DNA of 64,000 nt from Agromyces rhizosphaerae (lineage in GTDB: Bacteria; Actinomycetota; Actinomycetes; Actinomycetales; Microbacteriaceae): contig NZ_BSDP01000001.1 of assembly GCF_027925245.1 (NCBI RefSeq), positions 3,348,001 to 3,412,000 of the forward strand, given 5' to 3'. Below the pieces are notes generated by a model, which did no database searches, was not told where the DNA came from, and saw nothing but the letters and a program-made list of their open reading frames with translations. The position numbers and the translations under genes are program-made. Of the stretch, positions 1-8,097 are shown one piece after another. The stretch's first letter is position 1. The number at the start of each line of letters is the position of its first letter.

Positions 1-44
1 AAGACGGCGAGTCGGTCGGTCCAGGTGCGTCGCAGCGTGTCCAC
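1..44 (-). CDS. 5' end of a divergent gene, cut by window edge
   Basis: Only about 14 codons are visible. The start is inferred from a GTG lying 7 bases after a TAGGGT box (minus strand, 52-57), the leaderless arrangement seen at many other genes here. The N-terminus reads MDTLRRTWTDRLAV, and nothing in this stretch identifies a family. It would be transcribed away from the alpha/beta hydrolase gene. The call rests on the promoter and start geometry alone. Confidence 0.4.
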   Translation of the reverse strand, partial: MDTLRRTWTDRLAV

Positions 45-51
45 GTTCGTC

Positions 52-57
52 ACCCTA
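52..57 (-). promoter_or_regulatory. -10 box TAGGGT, leaderless start of left-edge gene
   Basis: TAGGGT on the minus strand, 7 bases before a GTG at 44. It fits the TANNNT boxes found at about twenty other starts in the window. Confidence 0.45.
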
Positions 58-128
58 CGAGCGGGCACCCACATCGATCGGTACCCACAGCGGAGTGGCG
101 TCCGTCCGGACGCCCGCTCGAGCGCCCC

Positions 129-134
129 TACACT
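129..134 (+). promoter_or_regulatory. -10 box TACACT, leaderless start of alpha/beta hydrolase
   Basis: TACACT is followed by 7 bases and then the ATG at 142, so transcription should begin at or next to the start codon. No Shine-Dalgarno sequence precedes the ATG. Confidence 0.6.
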
Positions 135-141
135 GGGTGCG

Positions 142-1059
142 ATGATCGTCGACTCCCCGTATGCCGCCGGGCTCCGGCGTACCCCGGTCCGGCGCCGCAC
201 CGCAACCATCGGGGGAGCGAAGACCCGCTGGTGGGACTACGGCGACCCCGACGCGCTGCGCACCATGGTGCTCGTCCACGGCTTCCGCGGCGACCACCAC
301 GGGCTGGAGCCGGTCGTGGCGCAACTCGACGGCGTGCGGATCCTCGCGCCCGACCTGCCCGGCTTCGGCGCCTCGGGCCCGCTGCCGGGCACGCACGACA
401 TCGACGGCTACGCGGCCTGGCTGCGGGAGTTCGTCGCGCATCAGCAGCTCACGGAGCCTCCCGTCGTGCTCGGCCACTCGTTCGGCTCGATCGTGGTCGC
501 GGCCGCCGTGGCCGGCGGGCTCGAGGCATCCGCCGTCGTGCTCGTCAACCCGATCGCCGCGCCGGCGCTCGAGGGCCCGCGCGCGGTGCTGACCAAGGCG
601 GCCATCGCCTACTACCGCCTCGCGGCCCTGCTGCCGGAGCGGATGGGCTTCGCCCTGCTGCGCAACCGCGCGATCGTGCGCGTGATGAGCATGAGCATGG
701 CGAAGACGGGCGACCGCGGGCTCCGCCGGTTCATCCACGGCCAGCACGACCGGTACTTCTCGGTGTTCCACGACCGCAGGATGCTCCTCGAGGCGTTCCG
801 GGCGAGCGTGGGCAGCAACGTCTCCGACTACGCCGCCGAGGTGCGCGTCCCCGTGCTGCTCGTCGCCGCCGAGCGCGACGACATCACGCCCCTCGAGGCC
901 CAGCACCGGCTCGCGGAACTGCTGCCGGACTCGCGGCTGCGCGTCATCGACGGCGTCGGCCACCTGATCCACTACGAGACGCCCGGCGCGGCGGCCGGGT
1001 ACATCCGGGCGTTCCTCTCCGGGCTCGAGGCGCGCGTCGCCCGGGGGGATGCCGCGTGA
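142..1059 (+). CDS. Alpha/beta-fold hydrolase
   Basis: A 305-residue cytosolic serine hydrolase of the alpha/beta-hydrolase superfamily; the substrate cannot be read from the sequence. The oxyanion-hole motif VLVHGF lies near residues 43-48, the nucleophile elbow GHSFGS places Ser at about 113, an acidic residue follows in LLVAAERDD, and the catalytic His is in DGVGHLIH near the C-terminus. The start is the ATG 7 bases after a TACACT box, not the longer upstream frame. The stop overlaps the GTG of the glycosyltransferase (GTGA), so the two are probably co-transcribed and translationally coupled. Confidence 0.85.
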   Translation: MIVDSPYAAGLRRTPVRRRTATIGGAKTRWWDYGDPDALRTMVLVHGFRGDHHGLEPVVAQLDGVRILAPDLPGFGASGPLPGTHDIDGYAAWLREFVAHQQLTEPPVVLGHSFGSIVVAAAVAGGLEASAVVLVNPIAAPALEGPRAVLTKAAIAYYRLAALLPERMGFALLRNRAIVRVMSMSMAKTGDRGLRRFIHGQHDRYFSVFHDRRMLLEAFRASVGSNVSDYAAEVRVPVLLVAAERDDITPLEAQHRLAELLPDSRLRVIDGVGHLIHYETPGAAAGYIRAFLSGLEARVARGDAA

Positions 1060-2315
1060 GGGTCGTGGTCGACTGCCGGTACACCCGGATCGGTCGGCAC
1101 GACGGCATCAGCCGCTTCACCGCCGGGATCGTCGCCGAGCTCGCGAAGCTCCACCCGGTGACGATGCTGATCAGCGATCGTCGCCAGCTCGAGCTGCTGC
1201 CCGACCTGCCCTGGGTGGTCGTCGGGTCGCCGACCGGCGTCATGGAGCCGTTCATCGCGCGCACGATCAACCGGATGCAGCCCGACATCGTGTTCTCGCC
1301 CATGCAGACGATGGGCTCGTGGGGACGCCGCTACCGGCTGCTGCTCACGCTGCACGACCTGATCTACTACGAGCACCCCACGCCGCCGCGTGACCTGCCC
1401 GCCTTCGTGCGCGTGCTCTGGCGGCTCTACCACCTCGCCTGGTGGCCGCAGCGGATGCTGCTGAACCGCGCCGATGCGGTCGTCACCGTCTCCGACACCA
1501 CCGCCTCGCTGATCGCCGAGCACGGCCTCACCGAGCGGCCCGTCTCCGTGGTGCCGAACGCCGCGGACGCGCTCGTCGAGGTGCGGCGGCCGCGGCGGGT
1601 CCCGACGCGCGGACGTCTGCTCTACATGGGCTCGTTCATGCCGTACAAGGGCGTGGAGACCCTCGTGCTCGCCGCCGCGCGCCTGCCCGGCCACGAGCTG
1701 CACCTGCTGAGCCGCATCTCCGAGTCCGACCGCCGTCGCCTCACTGCCCTCGCGCCGCAGGCCCGGCTCGTGTTCCACGACGGCGTGACCGACGCCGAGT
1801 ACGGCGAGCTGCTCGCGGGCGCGACCGCCCTCGTGCACGCCTCCTCGGCCGAGGGATTCGGCATCCCGCTCGTCGAGGCGATGCGGGCCGGCACGCCGGT
1901 CGTCGTCAGCGACATCCCGATCTTCCGCGAGATCGGCGGGGACGCCGCGCGGTACTTCGCCACCGGCGACCCGGACGGCCTCGCCGCGCAGGTGCGCGCG
2001 CTCGAGGAACCGGGGGAGTGGGAGCGGCGCTCGGCCGCGTCGTTCGAGCGGGCGGGGGCCTTCGCCTGGGACCGCTCGGCGGCACGGCTGCTGGAGCTCA
2101 TGCGCGAGGTCGTGGGCGAGGGCCGGCGTGCCCGGCCGAGGCCGGCCGCACGCGGCCGGCGCTCCGCGAGCACGGGAGGGAGCGCTCGCGTGCTCGACGG
2201 CCTGACGGGCGCGCTCTCGGGCCTCGGCGGGACGCTCGCCGGGGTGACGGCGGCACTCGGCCGGTCGAGCCGATCGGGCGGGCGCTCGAGCGGGCGGCGC
2301 GTCGCTGGTCGCTGA
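1056..2315 (+). CDS. GT4-family glycosyltransferase with basic C-terminal tail
   Basis: A 419-residue glycosyltransferase of the GT-B fold. The N-terminal half has a donor/acceptor domain beginning VVDCRYTRIGRHDGISRF. The C-terminal half has the GT4 features LLYMGSFMPYKGVETL and HASSAEGFGIPLVEAM, whose EX7E pair (about residues 266 and 274) contacts the nucleotide sugar. After about residue 360 the family fold ends and an Arg/Ser/Gly-rich tail of some 55 residues follows, with an amphipathic stretch rich in Leu and Gly. The GTG start overlaps the hydrolase stop. A role in cell-envelope glycan or glycolipid synthesis is inference; sugar and acceptor are unknown. Confidence 0.85.
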   Translation: MRVVVDCRYTRIGRHDGISRFTAGIVAELAKLHPVTMLISDRRQLELLPDLPWVVVGSPTGVMEPFIARTINRMQPDIVFSPMQTMGSWGRRYRLLLTLHDLIYYEHPTPPRDLPAFVRVLWRLYHLAWWPQRMLLNRADAVVTVSDTTASLIAEHGLTERPVSVVPNAADALVEVRRPRRVPTRGRLLYMGSFMPYKGVETLVLAAARLPGHELHLLSRISESDRRRLTALAPQARLVFHDGVTDAEYGELLAGATALVHASSAEGFGIPLVEAMRAGTPVVVSDIPIFREIGGDAARYFATGDPDGLAAQVRALEEPGEWERRSAASFERAGAFAWDRSAARLLELMREVVGEGRRARPRPAARGRRSASTGGSARVLDGLTGALSGLGGTLAGVTAALGRSSRSGGRSSGRRVAGR

Positions 2316-2331
2316 TCCCGCGCGGGACGGC

Positions 2332-3180
2332 TCAGCGGCCGAGCAGGTGGTCGGCGATGCCCGTGAGGGTCTCCGAGGTTCCGGAGTCGAGCTTCACGGT
2401 CGCACGGCTGTCGCCCTTGGTGATGCCGCGGTTGATGACGACGATCGGCATGCGCGCGCGGCGCGCCTGCTCGAGCAGGCGCATGCCGGAGTTCACCACG
2501 AGCGACGAACCCGCCACCAGGAGCACGTCCGAGCTGCGCACGATGGAGGACGCCGCCTGGAACACGTCGCTCGGCACGAACTCGCCGAAGAAGACGACGT
2601 CGGGCTTCAGCGTGCCCTCGCAGACCTCGCACGCGGGCACCACGATCGCGTCGACGTCCTCGACCTCCACATCGCCGTCGGGCGCGAGGCGCACCGCTCC
2701 GGGGCGCGCGAAGGCCGGGTTGAGCTCATCGAGCCGGTCGGCGATCGCGAACCGCGAGTACTGCTGCCCGCAGTCGAGGCAGACCACGCGGTCCATGCTG
2801 CCGTGCAGGTCCACGACGTGCCGGCTGCCGGCGCGGTGGTGGAGCCCGTCGACGTTCTGCGTGACCACGCCGGTCACGTGGCCCGCGAGCTCGAGCTCGA
2901 CGAGCGCGGCGTGTCCGGCGTTCGGCGTCGCCGTGCCGAAGCTGCGCCAGCCGAGGTGGCTGCCGGCCCAGTAGCGCTTGCGCGCGGTCTCCGACGACTG
3001 GAACGCGCTGAAGGTCATCGGGTTCCGCACCGGCGCGCCCTCGCCGCGGTAGTCGGGGATGCCCGAGTCGGTGCTGACTCCCGCACCCGTGAGCACCCCG
3101 ATGCGGGCGCCGCTCATCAGCGCGAGGGCCTCGTCGAGGCCCGCGTCGCGCACGCCCTGCGCCCCCACCGCGGCGGTCAT
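2332..3180 (-). CDS. Sir2-family NAD-dependent protein deacetylase (sirtuin)
   Basis: A 282-residue sirtuin that should remove acyl groups from lysine using NAD+. Seen motifs: GAGVSTDSGIPDYR (about 32-45), TQNVDGLH (107-114), catalytic His in VDLHGS (about 126), and two Cys pairs (CLDC about 134-137, CEVC about 184-187) forming the structural zinc site. The C-terminal NAD-binding stretch has GSSLVVNSG and IVVINRG. The ATG at 3180 is preferred over longer frames because it aligns with the family start. It is overlapped by the stop of a 6-codon upstream frame (3177-3197) that itself has a leaderless promoter. Confidence 0.9.
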   Translation of the reverse strand: MTAAVGAQGVRDAGLDEALALMSGARIGVLTGAGVSTDSGIPDYRGEGAPVRNPMTFSAFQSSETARKRYWAGSHLGWRSFGTATPNAGHAALVELELAGHVTGVVTQNVDGLHHRAGSRHVVDLHGSMDRVVCLDCGQQYSRFAIADRLDELNPAFARPGAVRLAPDGDVEVEDVDAIVVPACEVCEGTLKPDVVFFGEFVPSDVFQAASSIVRSSDVLLVAGSSLVVNSGMRLLEQARRARMPIVVINRGITKGDSRATVKLDSGTSETLTGIADHLLGR

Positions 3181-3197
3181 GCTCGCTCGCACTCCAT
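3177..3197 (-). other. Possible leaderless 6-codon upstream ORF before the sirtuin
   Basis: ATG at 3197 lies 6 bases after a TAGACT box and opens a six-codon frame (MECERA). Its TGA overlaps the sirtuin ATG as ATGA. The geometry suggests a leader peptide that couples translation, but it is too short to test by coding statistics. Confidence 0.35.
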
Positions 3198-3203
3198 GTC
3201 GGA

Positions 3204-3209
3204 AGTCTA
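3204..3209 (-). promoter_or_regulatory. -10 box TAGACT upstream of the sirtuin gene
   Basis: TAGACT on the minus strand, 6 bases before ATG 3197 and about 23 before the sirtuin ATG at 3180. Confidence 0.55.
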
Positions 3210-3274
3210 GACAGACGAAGTTTTCGGGAATGTTTCCATCACTGGCAGGCTGGTGCCGACGAAGGAGGTGCGGC

Positions 3275-4108
3275 ATGCGCGTGCAGGAGGTCGCCGACCC
3301 GGGGCATCCGCTCCTCGGCGACTACACCGACCTCACCGACGTCGCGCTGCGGTCGGCGCGTGAGCCCGCCGAGGGCCTGTACATCGCCGAGTCCGCCAAG
3401 GTGATCCGGCGGGCCCTCGCCGCGGGCCACCGGCCGCGGTCCGTGCTCCTCGAGCCGAAGTGGCTGCCCGACCTGCAGCCGGAGCTCGAGCCGCTCGACG
3501 TCGACGTGCTGGTCGCGGCACCGGCGCTCGTCGAGCAGGTCACGGGCTACCGGGTGCACCGCGGCGCGCTGGCGGCGATGCACCGCCCCGTGCTCGCCGA
3601 CCCCGCTGTGCTGCTGGCGGATGCCCGGACCGTCGTCGTGCTCGAGGACATCGTCGACCACACCAACGTGGGCGCCGTGTTCCGCAGCGTCGCCGGGCTC
3701 GGCGCCGACGCGGTGCTCGTGACGCCCCGCTGCGCCGACCCGCTGTACCGCCGCAGCGTGCGGGTGAGCATGGGCACCGTCTTCCAGGTGCCCTGGACGC
3801 GCGTCGGCGACTGGGACGAGACGCGCGAGGTGCTCCACGGCGCCGGGTTCGAACTCGCCGCCCTCGCCCTCGCCGACGACGCGGTGGGCCTGCGCGAGTA
3901 CGCGCGCGCCCGCCCCGAGCGGGTCGCGATCCTCCTCGGCGCGGAGGGCGACGGACTCAGCCGACGAGCGGTGCGCGCGGCCGACGCCGTCGTCACGATC
4001 CCCATGGCGCACGGCGTCGACTCGCTCAACGTCGCCGCCGCCGGCGCGGTGGCGCTCTACGCGCTCTCCACGGATGGGAACGAGCCGCCCCCGGCACGGT
4101 TAGCATGA
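3275..4108 (+). CDS. TrmH/SpoU-family RNA 2'-O-methyltransferase
   Basis: A 277-residue SPOUT-class methyltransferase expected to use S-adenosylmethionine to methylate a ribose 2'-OH in rRNA or tRNA. The N-terminal RNA-binding domain (about 1-105) contains GLYIAESAKVIRRAL. The knotted C-terminal domain has motif 1 NVGAVFRSVAGLGADAVLV, motif 2 LLGAEGDGLS and motif 3 IPMAHGVDSLNVAAAGAV, all canonical. The start is set by a strong Shine-Dalgarno (GGAGG) 6 bases before the ATG. Its TGA lies inside the -10 box of the next gene. The exact nucleotide target is not deducible. Confidence 0.9.
   Translation: MRVQEVADPGHPLLGDYTDLTDVALRSAREPAEGLYIAESAKVIRRALAAGHRPRSVLLEPKWLPDLQPELEPLDVDVLVAAPALVEQVTGYRVHRGALAAMHRPVLADPAVLLADARTVVVLEDIVDHTNVGAVFRSVAGLGADAVLVTPRCADPLYRRSVRVSMGTVFQVPWTRVGDWDETREVLHGAGFELAALALADDAVGLREYARARPERVAILLGAEGDGLSRRAVRAADAVVTIPMAHGVDSLNVAAAGAVALYALSTDGNEPPPARLA
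4101..4106 (+). promoter_or_regulatory. -10 box TAGCAT, leaderless start of carboxypeptidase gene
   Basis: TAGCAT is followed by 7 bases and GTG at 4114. The box overlaps the stop codon of the RNA methyltransferase gene. Confidence 0.5.
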
Positions 4109-4113
4109 CGGGC

Positions 4114-5391
4114 GTGCCGCCTTCGCATCGCGCCTCGCCGCGCGTCTACCGTCGTCGGCGCATCGTCGTCTTCGGTGCGCTCGCGCTGTTCGTCGCGGCC
4201 GTCACCACCGGCGGCGTGTACACGGCGAACGCGCTGAACGCGGAGGTGCCCGAGGTCGCCGCGACCGTCGAGGTGCCCGACGTCGCCGCGGCACCCGCCG
4301 CCGAGCTCGACGCGCCCGACGTCGGCGCCTACGCGATCGGCGAACTGGACGACGACGGGCTGCTCGCGGCATCCGATGCCGACGAGTCGGTGCCGATCGC
4401 CAGCATCACCAAGGTCGTGACCGCGCTCGTGGTGCTCGACGCGAAGCCGCTCGGCGCCGACGAGCAGGGCCCCGACATCGCGTACACGGCCGCCGACGTG
4501 CAGATCTACTGGCAGACCATCGCCGAGAACGGGTCGAACGCGCCCGTGTTCCAGGGCTCGACGCTGAGCGAACGCCAGAGCCTCGAGGCCGTCATGCTGC
4601 CGTCGGCCAACAACTACGCCAAGTCGCTCGCCATCTGGGCGTACGGGTCGGAGCAGGCGTACCTCGATGCCGCCCGCGCCTGGCTCGACGCCAACGGGCT
4701 CCACGACACCGTCGTGGTCGACACGAGCGGGCTCTCGCCCGAGAGCCGCAGCACGCCGAGCGACCTCGTGCAGCTCGGCAGGCTCGCGCTCCGGCACCCG
4801 GCGCTCGCGTCGATCGTGGCCCAGGAGTCGGCCGTGCTCCCGTCCGTGGGGGTCGTCGAGAACACGAACGAGCTGCTCGGCACCCACGGCGTCGACGGCA
4901 TCAAGACCGGTACGACCGTCGAGGCGGGCGCCTGCCTGCTGTTCTCGGGCGACTACGAGGTCGGCTCGCGCACTGTCACGCTCGTGGGCGTGGCCCTCGG
5001 CGCCGACACGCACCCCGAGTTGAACGCCGAGATCGCCGGTCTGCTCGACACGACCGCGGCGGGCTTCCACGAGATCGACGTGATCGACGCGGGCGACGAG
5101 TTCGCGGGCTACGCCACCGCCTGGGGCGACACCGCCGTGGCGCGGGCCGCCGGCGAGGCATCCGTGCTGGTCTGGAGCGACACCCCGATCACGATCGAGG
5201 TCGACGCCCGGCCGCTCGCGCTCGCGGTGGACGGCACCGACGCAGGCAGCATCACCGTGCGGGCCGGCGACGAGGTCGTCGAGGTGCCGCTCGCGCTCGA
5301 CGGCACCCTCGAGGACCCGGGCACCTGGTGGCGGCTGTCGAACCCGGGCGGGCTCGACCCTCAGTCGTCGGCGAGCGGACCGGCCGAGTAG
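4114..5391 (+). CDS. Penicillin-binding D-alanyl-D-alanine carboxypeptidase
   Basis: A 425-residue serine peptidase of the S11 type that trims D-Ala from peptidoglycan stem peptides outside the membrane. The basic N-terminus (RVYRRRR) and a hydrophobic segment (about 16-38) form a signal anchor. The three penicillin-binding motifs are intact: SITK (Ser97-Lys100), SAN (164-166) and KTG (264-266). The C-terminal 110 residues form a beta-rich domain. GTG 4114 sits 7 bases after TAGCAT and is preferred, though ATG 4105 is in frame. The 3' end overlaps the oppositely oriented SGNH hydrolase gene by 31 bases. Confidence 0.88.
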   Translation: MPPSHRASPRVYRRRRIVVFGALALFVAAVTTGGVYTANALNAEVPEVAATVEVPDVAAAPAAELDAPDVGAYAIGELDDDGLLAASDADESVPIASITKVVTALVVLDAKPLGADEQGPDIAYTAADVQIYWQTIAENGSNAPVFQGSTLSERQSLEAVMLPSANNYAKSLAIWAYGSEQAYLDAARAWLDANGLHDTVVVDTSGLSPESRSTPSDLVQLGRLALRHPALASIVAQESAVLPSVGVVENTNELLGTHGVDGIKTGTTVEAGACLLFSGDYEVGSRTVTLVGVALGADTHPELNAEIAGLLDTTAAGFHEIDVIDAGDEFAGYATAWGDTAVARAAGEASVLVWSDTPITIEVDARPLALAVDGTDAGSITVRAGDEVVEVPLALDGTLEDPGTWWRLSNPGGLDPQSSASGPAE

Positions 5392-6158
5392 GGCCCCGCC
5401 TCCGGGCGCTTCGCCGTCACGAGGTCGCCCGACGACTGGTGGCGGATGCGGCGGATGACCCACGGCACGAGGTACTCGCGCGCCCACTGGAGGTCCTCGA
5501 CGCGCGCGTGCCGCCAGCGCCGCAGCTCGAGGGGCTCGGGCTGCATCGGCTCGAGGTCGTTGTCGACGTTCAGCGCCTGGAGCACCATGCGCGCGACCGT
5601 GTGGTGGCCGAGCTCGTTCAGGTGCAGCCGGTCGGGAGCCCACATGCGCTGGTCCTGGATCTCGTGCAGCGCCCACTGGTCGGCGACGATGCAGTCGTGC
5701 GCCGCGGCGATCGAGCGCAGGTTCTCGTTGTAGATCGCGACCTTGCCCCGGATGCCGCGGAAGACCGGCGAGAAGCCCACGTCGACGCCGGTGAAGATGA
5801 CGATCGTCGCGCGGTCGCGGCTGAGCCGCTGGATGGCGTACTCGAAGCGGCTCGAGATCTCGTCGGGGTCGGTGCCGGGGCGGATCACGTCGTTGCCGCC
5901 CGCCGAGATCGTGATCAGGTCGGGCCGGAGCGCGAGGGCCGGCTCGACCTGGTCGTCGATGATCTGCTGGATCAGGCGGCCGCGGATGGCGAGGTTCGCG
6001 TAGGCGAAGTCGTCGCTGCCGCGCGCGAGCACCTCGGCCACGCGATCGGCCCATCCCCGGTGCCCGCCGGGCACGCCCGGCTCGGGATCGCCGATGCCCT
6101 CGGTGAAGGAGTCGCCGATCGCCACGTACCGCGACCAGGGGTGCTGCTGGGTGACCAT
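5361..6158 (-). CDS. SGNH/GDSL-family hydrolase
   Basis: A 265-residue esterase or lipase-like hydrolase without a signal peptide. The block I motif GDSFTEG near residue 14 carries the nucleophile Ser. Block III is GGNDVI, and block V is DRLHLNELGHH with the Asp-His pair. Substrate is unknown; members act on acyl or acetyl esters of lipids or glycans. The ATG at 6158 lies 7 bases after a CAGAAT box (leaderless). A longer in-frame extension lacks any ribosome binding site. Its end overlaps the carboxypeptidase gene tail to tail. Confidence 0.87.
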   Translation of the reverse strand: MVTQQHPWSRYVAIGDSFTEGIGDPEPGVPGGHRGWADRVAEVLARGSDDFAYANLAIRGRLIQQIIDDQVEPALALRPDLITISAGGNDVIRPGTDPDEISSRFEYAIQRLSRDRATIVIFTGVDVGFSPVFRGIRGKVAIYNENLRSIAAAHDCIVADQWALHEIQDQRMWAPDRLHLNELGHHTVARMVLQALNVDNDLEPMQPEPLELRRWRHARVEDLQWAREYLVPWVIRRIRHQSSGDLVTAKRPEAGPYSAGPLADD

Positions 6159-6165
6159 GGGTCCC

Positions 6166-6171
6166 ATTCTG
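6166..6171 (-). promoter_or_regulatory. -10 box CAGAAT, leaderless start of SGNH hydrolase
   Basis: CAGAAT on the minus strand, 7 bases before ATG 6158. The same box occurs before the patatin gene. Confidence 0.45.
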
Positions 6172-6245
6172 CCGTCCACAGGAGCATCCGGGCCCCGCGT
6201 GCTCGGATGCGCGGACGCGATTCGGAGGGTGTCGGTCGATGCCGG

Positions 6246-6251
6246 TAGATT
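6246..6251 (+). promoter_or_regulatory. -10 box TAGATT, leaderless start of SF2 helicase
   Basis: TAGATT is followed by 8 bases and GTG 6260. It overrules the in-frame ATG 6239, which lies upstream of the box. Confidence 0.5.
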
Positions 6252-6259
6252 CTCGTCGA

Positions 6260-8074
6260 GTGAGCACAGCGACCCCTCCCGGACACCTGCCCGGCACCTC
6301 GGCCGCCGAGCACCTCTCACCGTCGTTCCCCGAGCGCGCCGCGTGGGGCACCGCGAGCAAGCTGCGCGCCTGGCAGGCGGAGGCCCTGGATCGCTACCTC
6401 GAGGCGATGCCGCGCGACTTCCTCGCCGCCGCGACGCCCGGCGCCGGCAAGACGACGTTCGCGCTGCGCCTGGCGGCGGAGCTGCGCGCGCGGCACGAGA
6501 TCGACCGCATCACCGTCGTGGCGCCGACGGACCACCTCAAGCGCCAGTGGGCGGACGCGGCCGCTCGCGCGGGCATCCGCCTCGACCCCGGCTTCCGCAA
6601 CGCCCACGGCAGCCAGGCGCGGCACTTCCACGGGGTCGCGGTCACGTACGCGCAGGTCGCCATGCGCCCCGCGCTGCACCGCGAGCTCACGCTGTCGGGC
6701 CGCACGCTCGTGATCCTCGACGAGGTGCACCACGGCGGCGACACGCTCAGCTGGGGCGACGCGATCCGCGAGGCCTTCCAGCCCGCCACGAAGCGCCTCT
6801 CACTCACCGGCACGCCGTTCCGCTCCGACACCGCGCCCATCCCGTTCGTCGACTACGCGCCCGACGAGCAGGGCGTGCGCGTCTCGCGCACGGACTACGA
6901 CTACGGGTACGGGCGGGCCCTGGCCGACGGCGTCGTGCGCCCGGTGATCTTCATGGTCTACGCCGGCCACATGCGCTGGCGCACCAGCGCGGGCGACGAG
7001 ATGGAGGCCAGGCTCGGCGAGGACAACACGAAGGACATCACGTCGGCCGCGTGGCGGACCGCGCTCGAGCCGAAGGGCGACTGGATCCCCGCGGTGCTGC
7101 AGGCCGCCGACCGGCGCCTCATCGAGGTGCGGCACGCGATCCCGGATGCCGGCGGGCTGGTGATCGCCACGGACCAGTCGACCGCCCGTGCCTACGCGGA
7201 GATCCTCGAGCGGATCACGGGGGAGCGGGCGACCGTCGTGCTCTCCGACGAGAGCGAGGCGAGCGCGCGCATCGAGCAGTTCTCGGCCGGCACCCAGCGA
7301 TGGATGGTCGCGGTGCGCATGGTGTCGGAGGGCGTCGACGTGCCGCGCCTCGCGGTCGGCGTGTACGCGACGTCGGCCTCGACGCCGCTGTTCTTCGCGC
7401 AGGCGATCGGCCGCTTCGTGCGCGCCCGGCGCCGCGGTGAGACCGCGTCGGTGTTCCTGCCCAACGTGCCCGGGCTGATGGGACTCGCGAGCGAGCTCGA
7501 GCGCCAGCGCGACCACGCGCTGGACCGCCGGTCGGGCGATGACGAGGACCCGGGGCTCGACGACGGCCTGCTCGCCGAGGCGAACCGCGAGGAGCAGGCC
7601 TCCGAGGAGCTCGCATCGGAGTGGACCTACGAGGCCCTCGGCTCGAGCGCCACGTTCGACCGTGCGCTCTACGACGGCACCGAGTTCGGCACGCTCGCCG
7701 AGCCGGGCAGCGACGAGGAGCACGACTTCATCGGCATCCCCGGCCTGCTCGAACCGGAGCAGGTGTCCGAGCTGCTGCGCCACCGGCAGGCCCGGCAGGA
7801 GAAGCGGCAGCGGCAGCGACGGCGCTCGGGCGAGGCATCCGCCCCCGCCGCCGACGAGCCCGAGCAGCCGGTCGCGCTCTACCGCACGCTGAAGGAGCAG
7901 CGCACGCTGCTCAACAGCCTCGTCGGCATGTGGTCGCGCCTGTCGGGGGAACCGCACGGCCTCGTCCACGCCGAGTTGCGCCGCCGCTGCGGCGGGCCCG
8001 AGGTCTCGAAGGCCAGCGTGACGCAGCTCCAGTCCCGGATCGACCTGCTGCGCTCCCGGCTCTCGTCCCACTGA
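6260..8074 (+). CDS. DEAD/DEAH-box SF2 helicase
   Basis: A 604-residue ATP-dependent nucleic-acid translocase. Walker A TPGAGKT (59-65), Walker B DEVH (154-157), motif III LTGTPFR and motif VI QAIGRFVRAR are present, so both RecA-like domains are complete. The C-terminal 200 residues are acidic and then strongly basic (RQEKRQRQRRR), ending in a predicted helical segment. It resembles UvrB/RAD25-like actinobacterial helicases of unassigned function. It stands alone with its own leaderless promoter; the MFS gene 24 bases downstream has a separate -10 box. Confidence 0.88.
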   Translation: MSTATPPGHLPGTSAAEHLSPSFPERAAWGTASKLRAWQAEALDRYLEAMPRDFLAAATPGAGKTTFALRLAAELRARHEIDRITVVAPTDHLKRQWADAAARAGIRLDPGFRNAHGSQARHFHGVAVTYAQVAMRPALHRELTLSGRTLVILDEVHHGGDTLSWGDAIREAFQPATKRLSLTGTPFRSDTAPIPFVDYAPDEQGVRVSRTDYDYGYGRALADGVVRPVIFMVYAGHMRWRTSAGDEMEARLGEDNTKDITSAAWRTALEPKGDWIPAVLQAADRRLIEVRHAIPDAGGLVIATDQSTARAYAEILERITGERATVVLSDESEASARIEQFSAGTQRWMVAVRMVSEGVDVPRLAVGVYATSASTPLFFAQAIGRFVRARRRGETASVFLPNVPGLMGLASELERQRDHALDRRSGDDEDPGLDDGLLAEANREEQASEELASEWTYEALGSSATFDRALYDGTEFGTLAEPGSDEEHDFIGIPGLLEPEQVSELLRHRQARQEKRQRQRRRSGEASAPAADEPEQPVALYRTLKEQRTLLNSLVGMWSRLSGEPHGLVHAELRRRCGGPEVSKASVTQLQSRIDLLRSRLSSH

Positions 8075-8085
8075 GGGCGCGCCGC

Positions 8086-8091
8086 TAGGGT
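8086..8091 (+). promoter_or_regulatory. -10 box TAGGGT, leaderless start of MFS transporter
   Basis: TAGGGT is followed by 6 bases and GTG 8098. Confidence 0.5.
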
Positions 8092-8097
8092 GAGCAC

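Noticed and set aside
25..141. In-frame N-terminal extension of the alpha/beta hydrolase
   Set aside because: It would start upstream of the TACACT box, lacks a ribosome site and overlaps the divergent promoter at 52-57.
2316..2327. TCCCGCGCGGGA palindrome as a terminator between convergent genes
   Set aside because: The six-base arms leave no loop, and such GC palindromes are expected by chance at this base composition.
3220..3234. GGAA-TGT-TTCC repeat in the sirtuin/methyltransferase gap as a regulator site
   Set aside because: The arms are only four bases and no promoter geometry supports it.
4057..6360. A 767-codon minus-strand frame
   Set aside because: It overlaps the carboxypeptidase with its SxxK, SxN and KTG motifs, and the SGNH hydrolase in another frame; it has no motif of its own.
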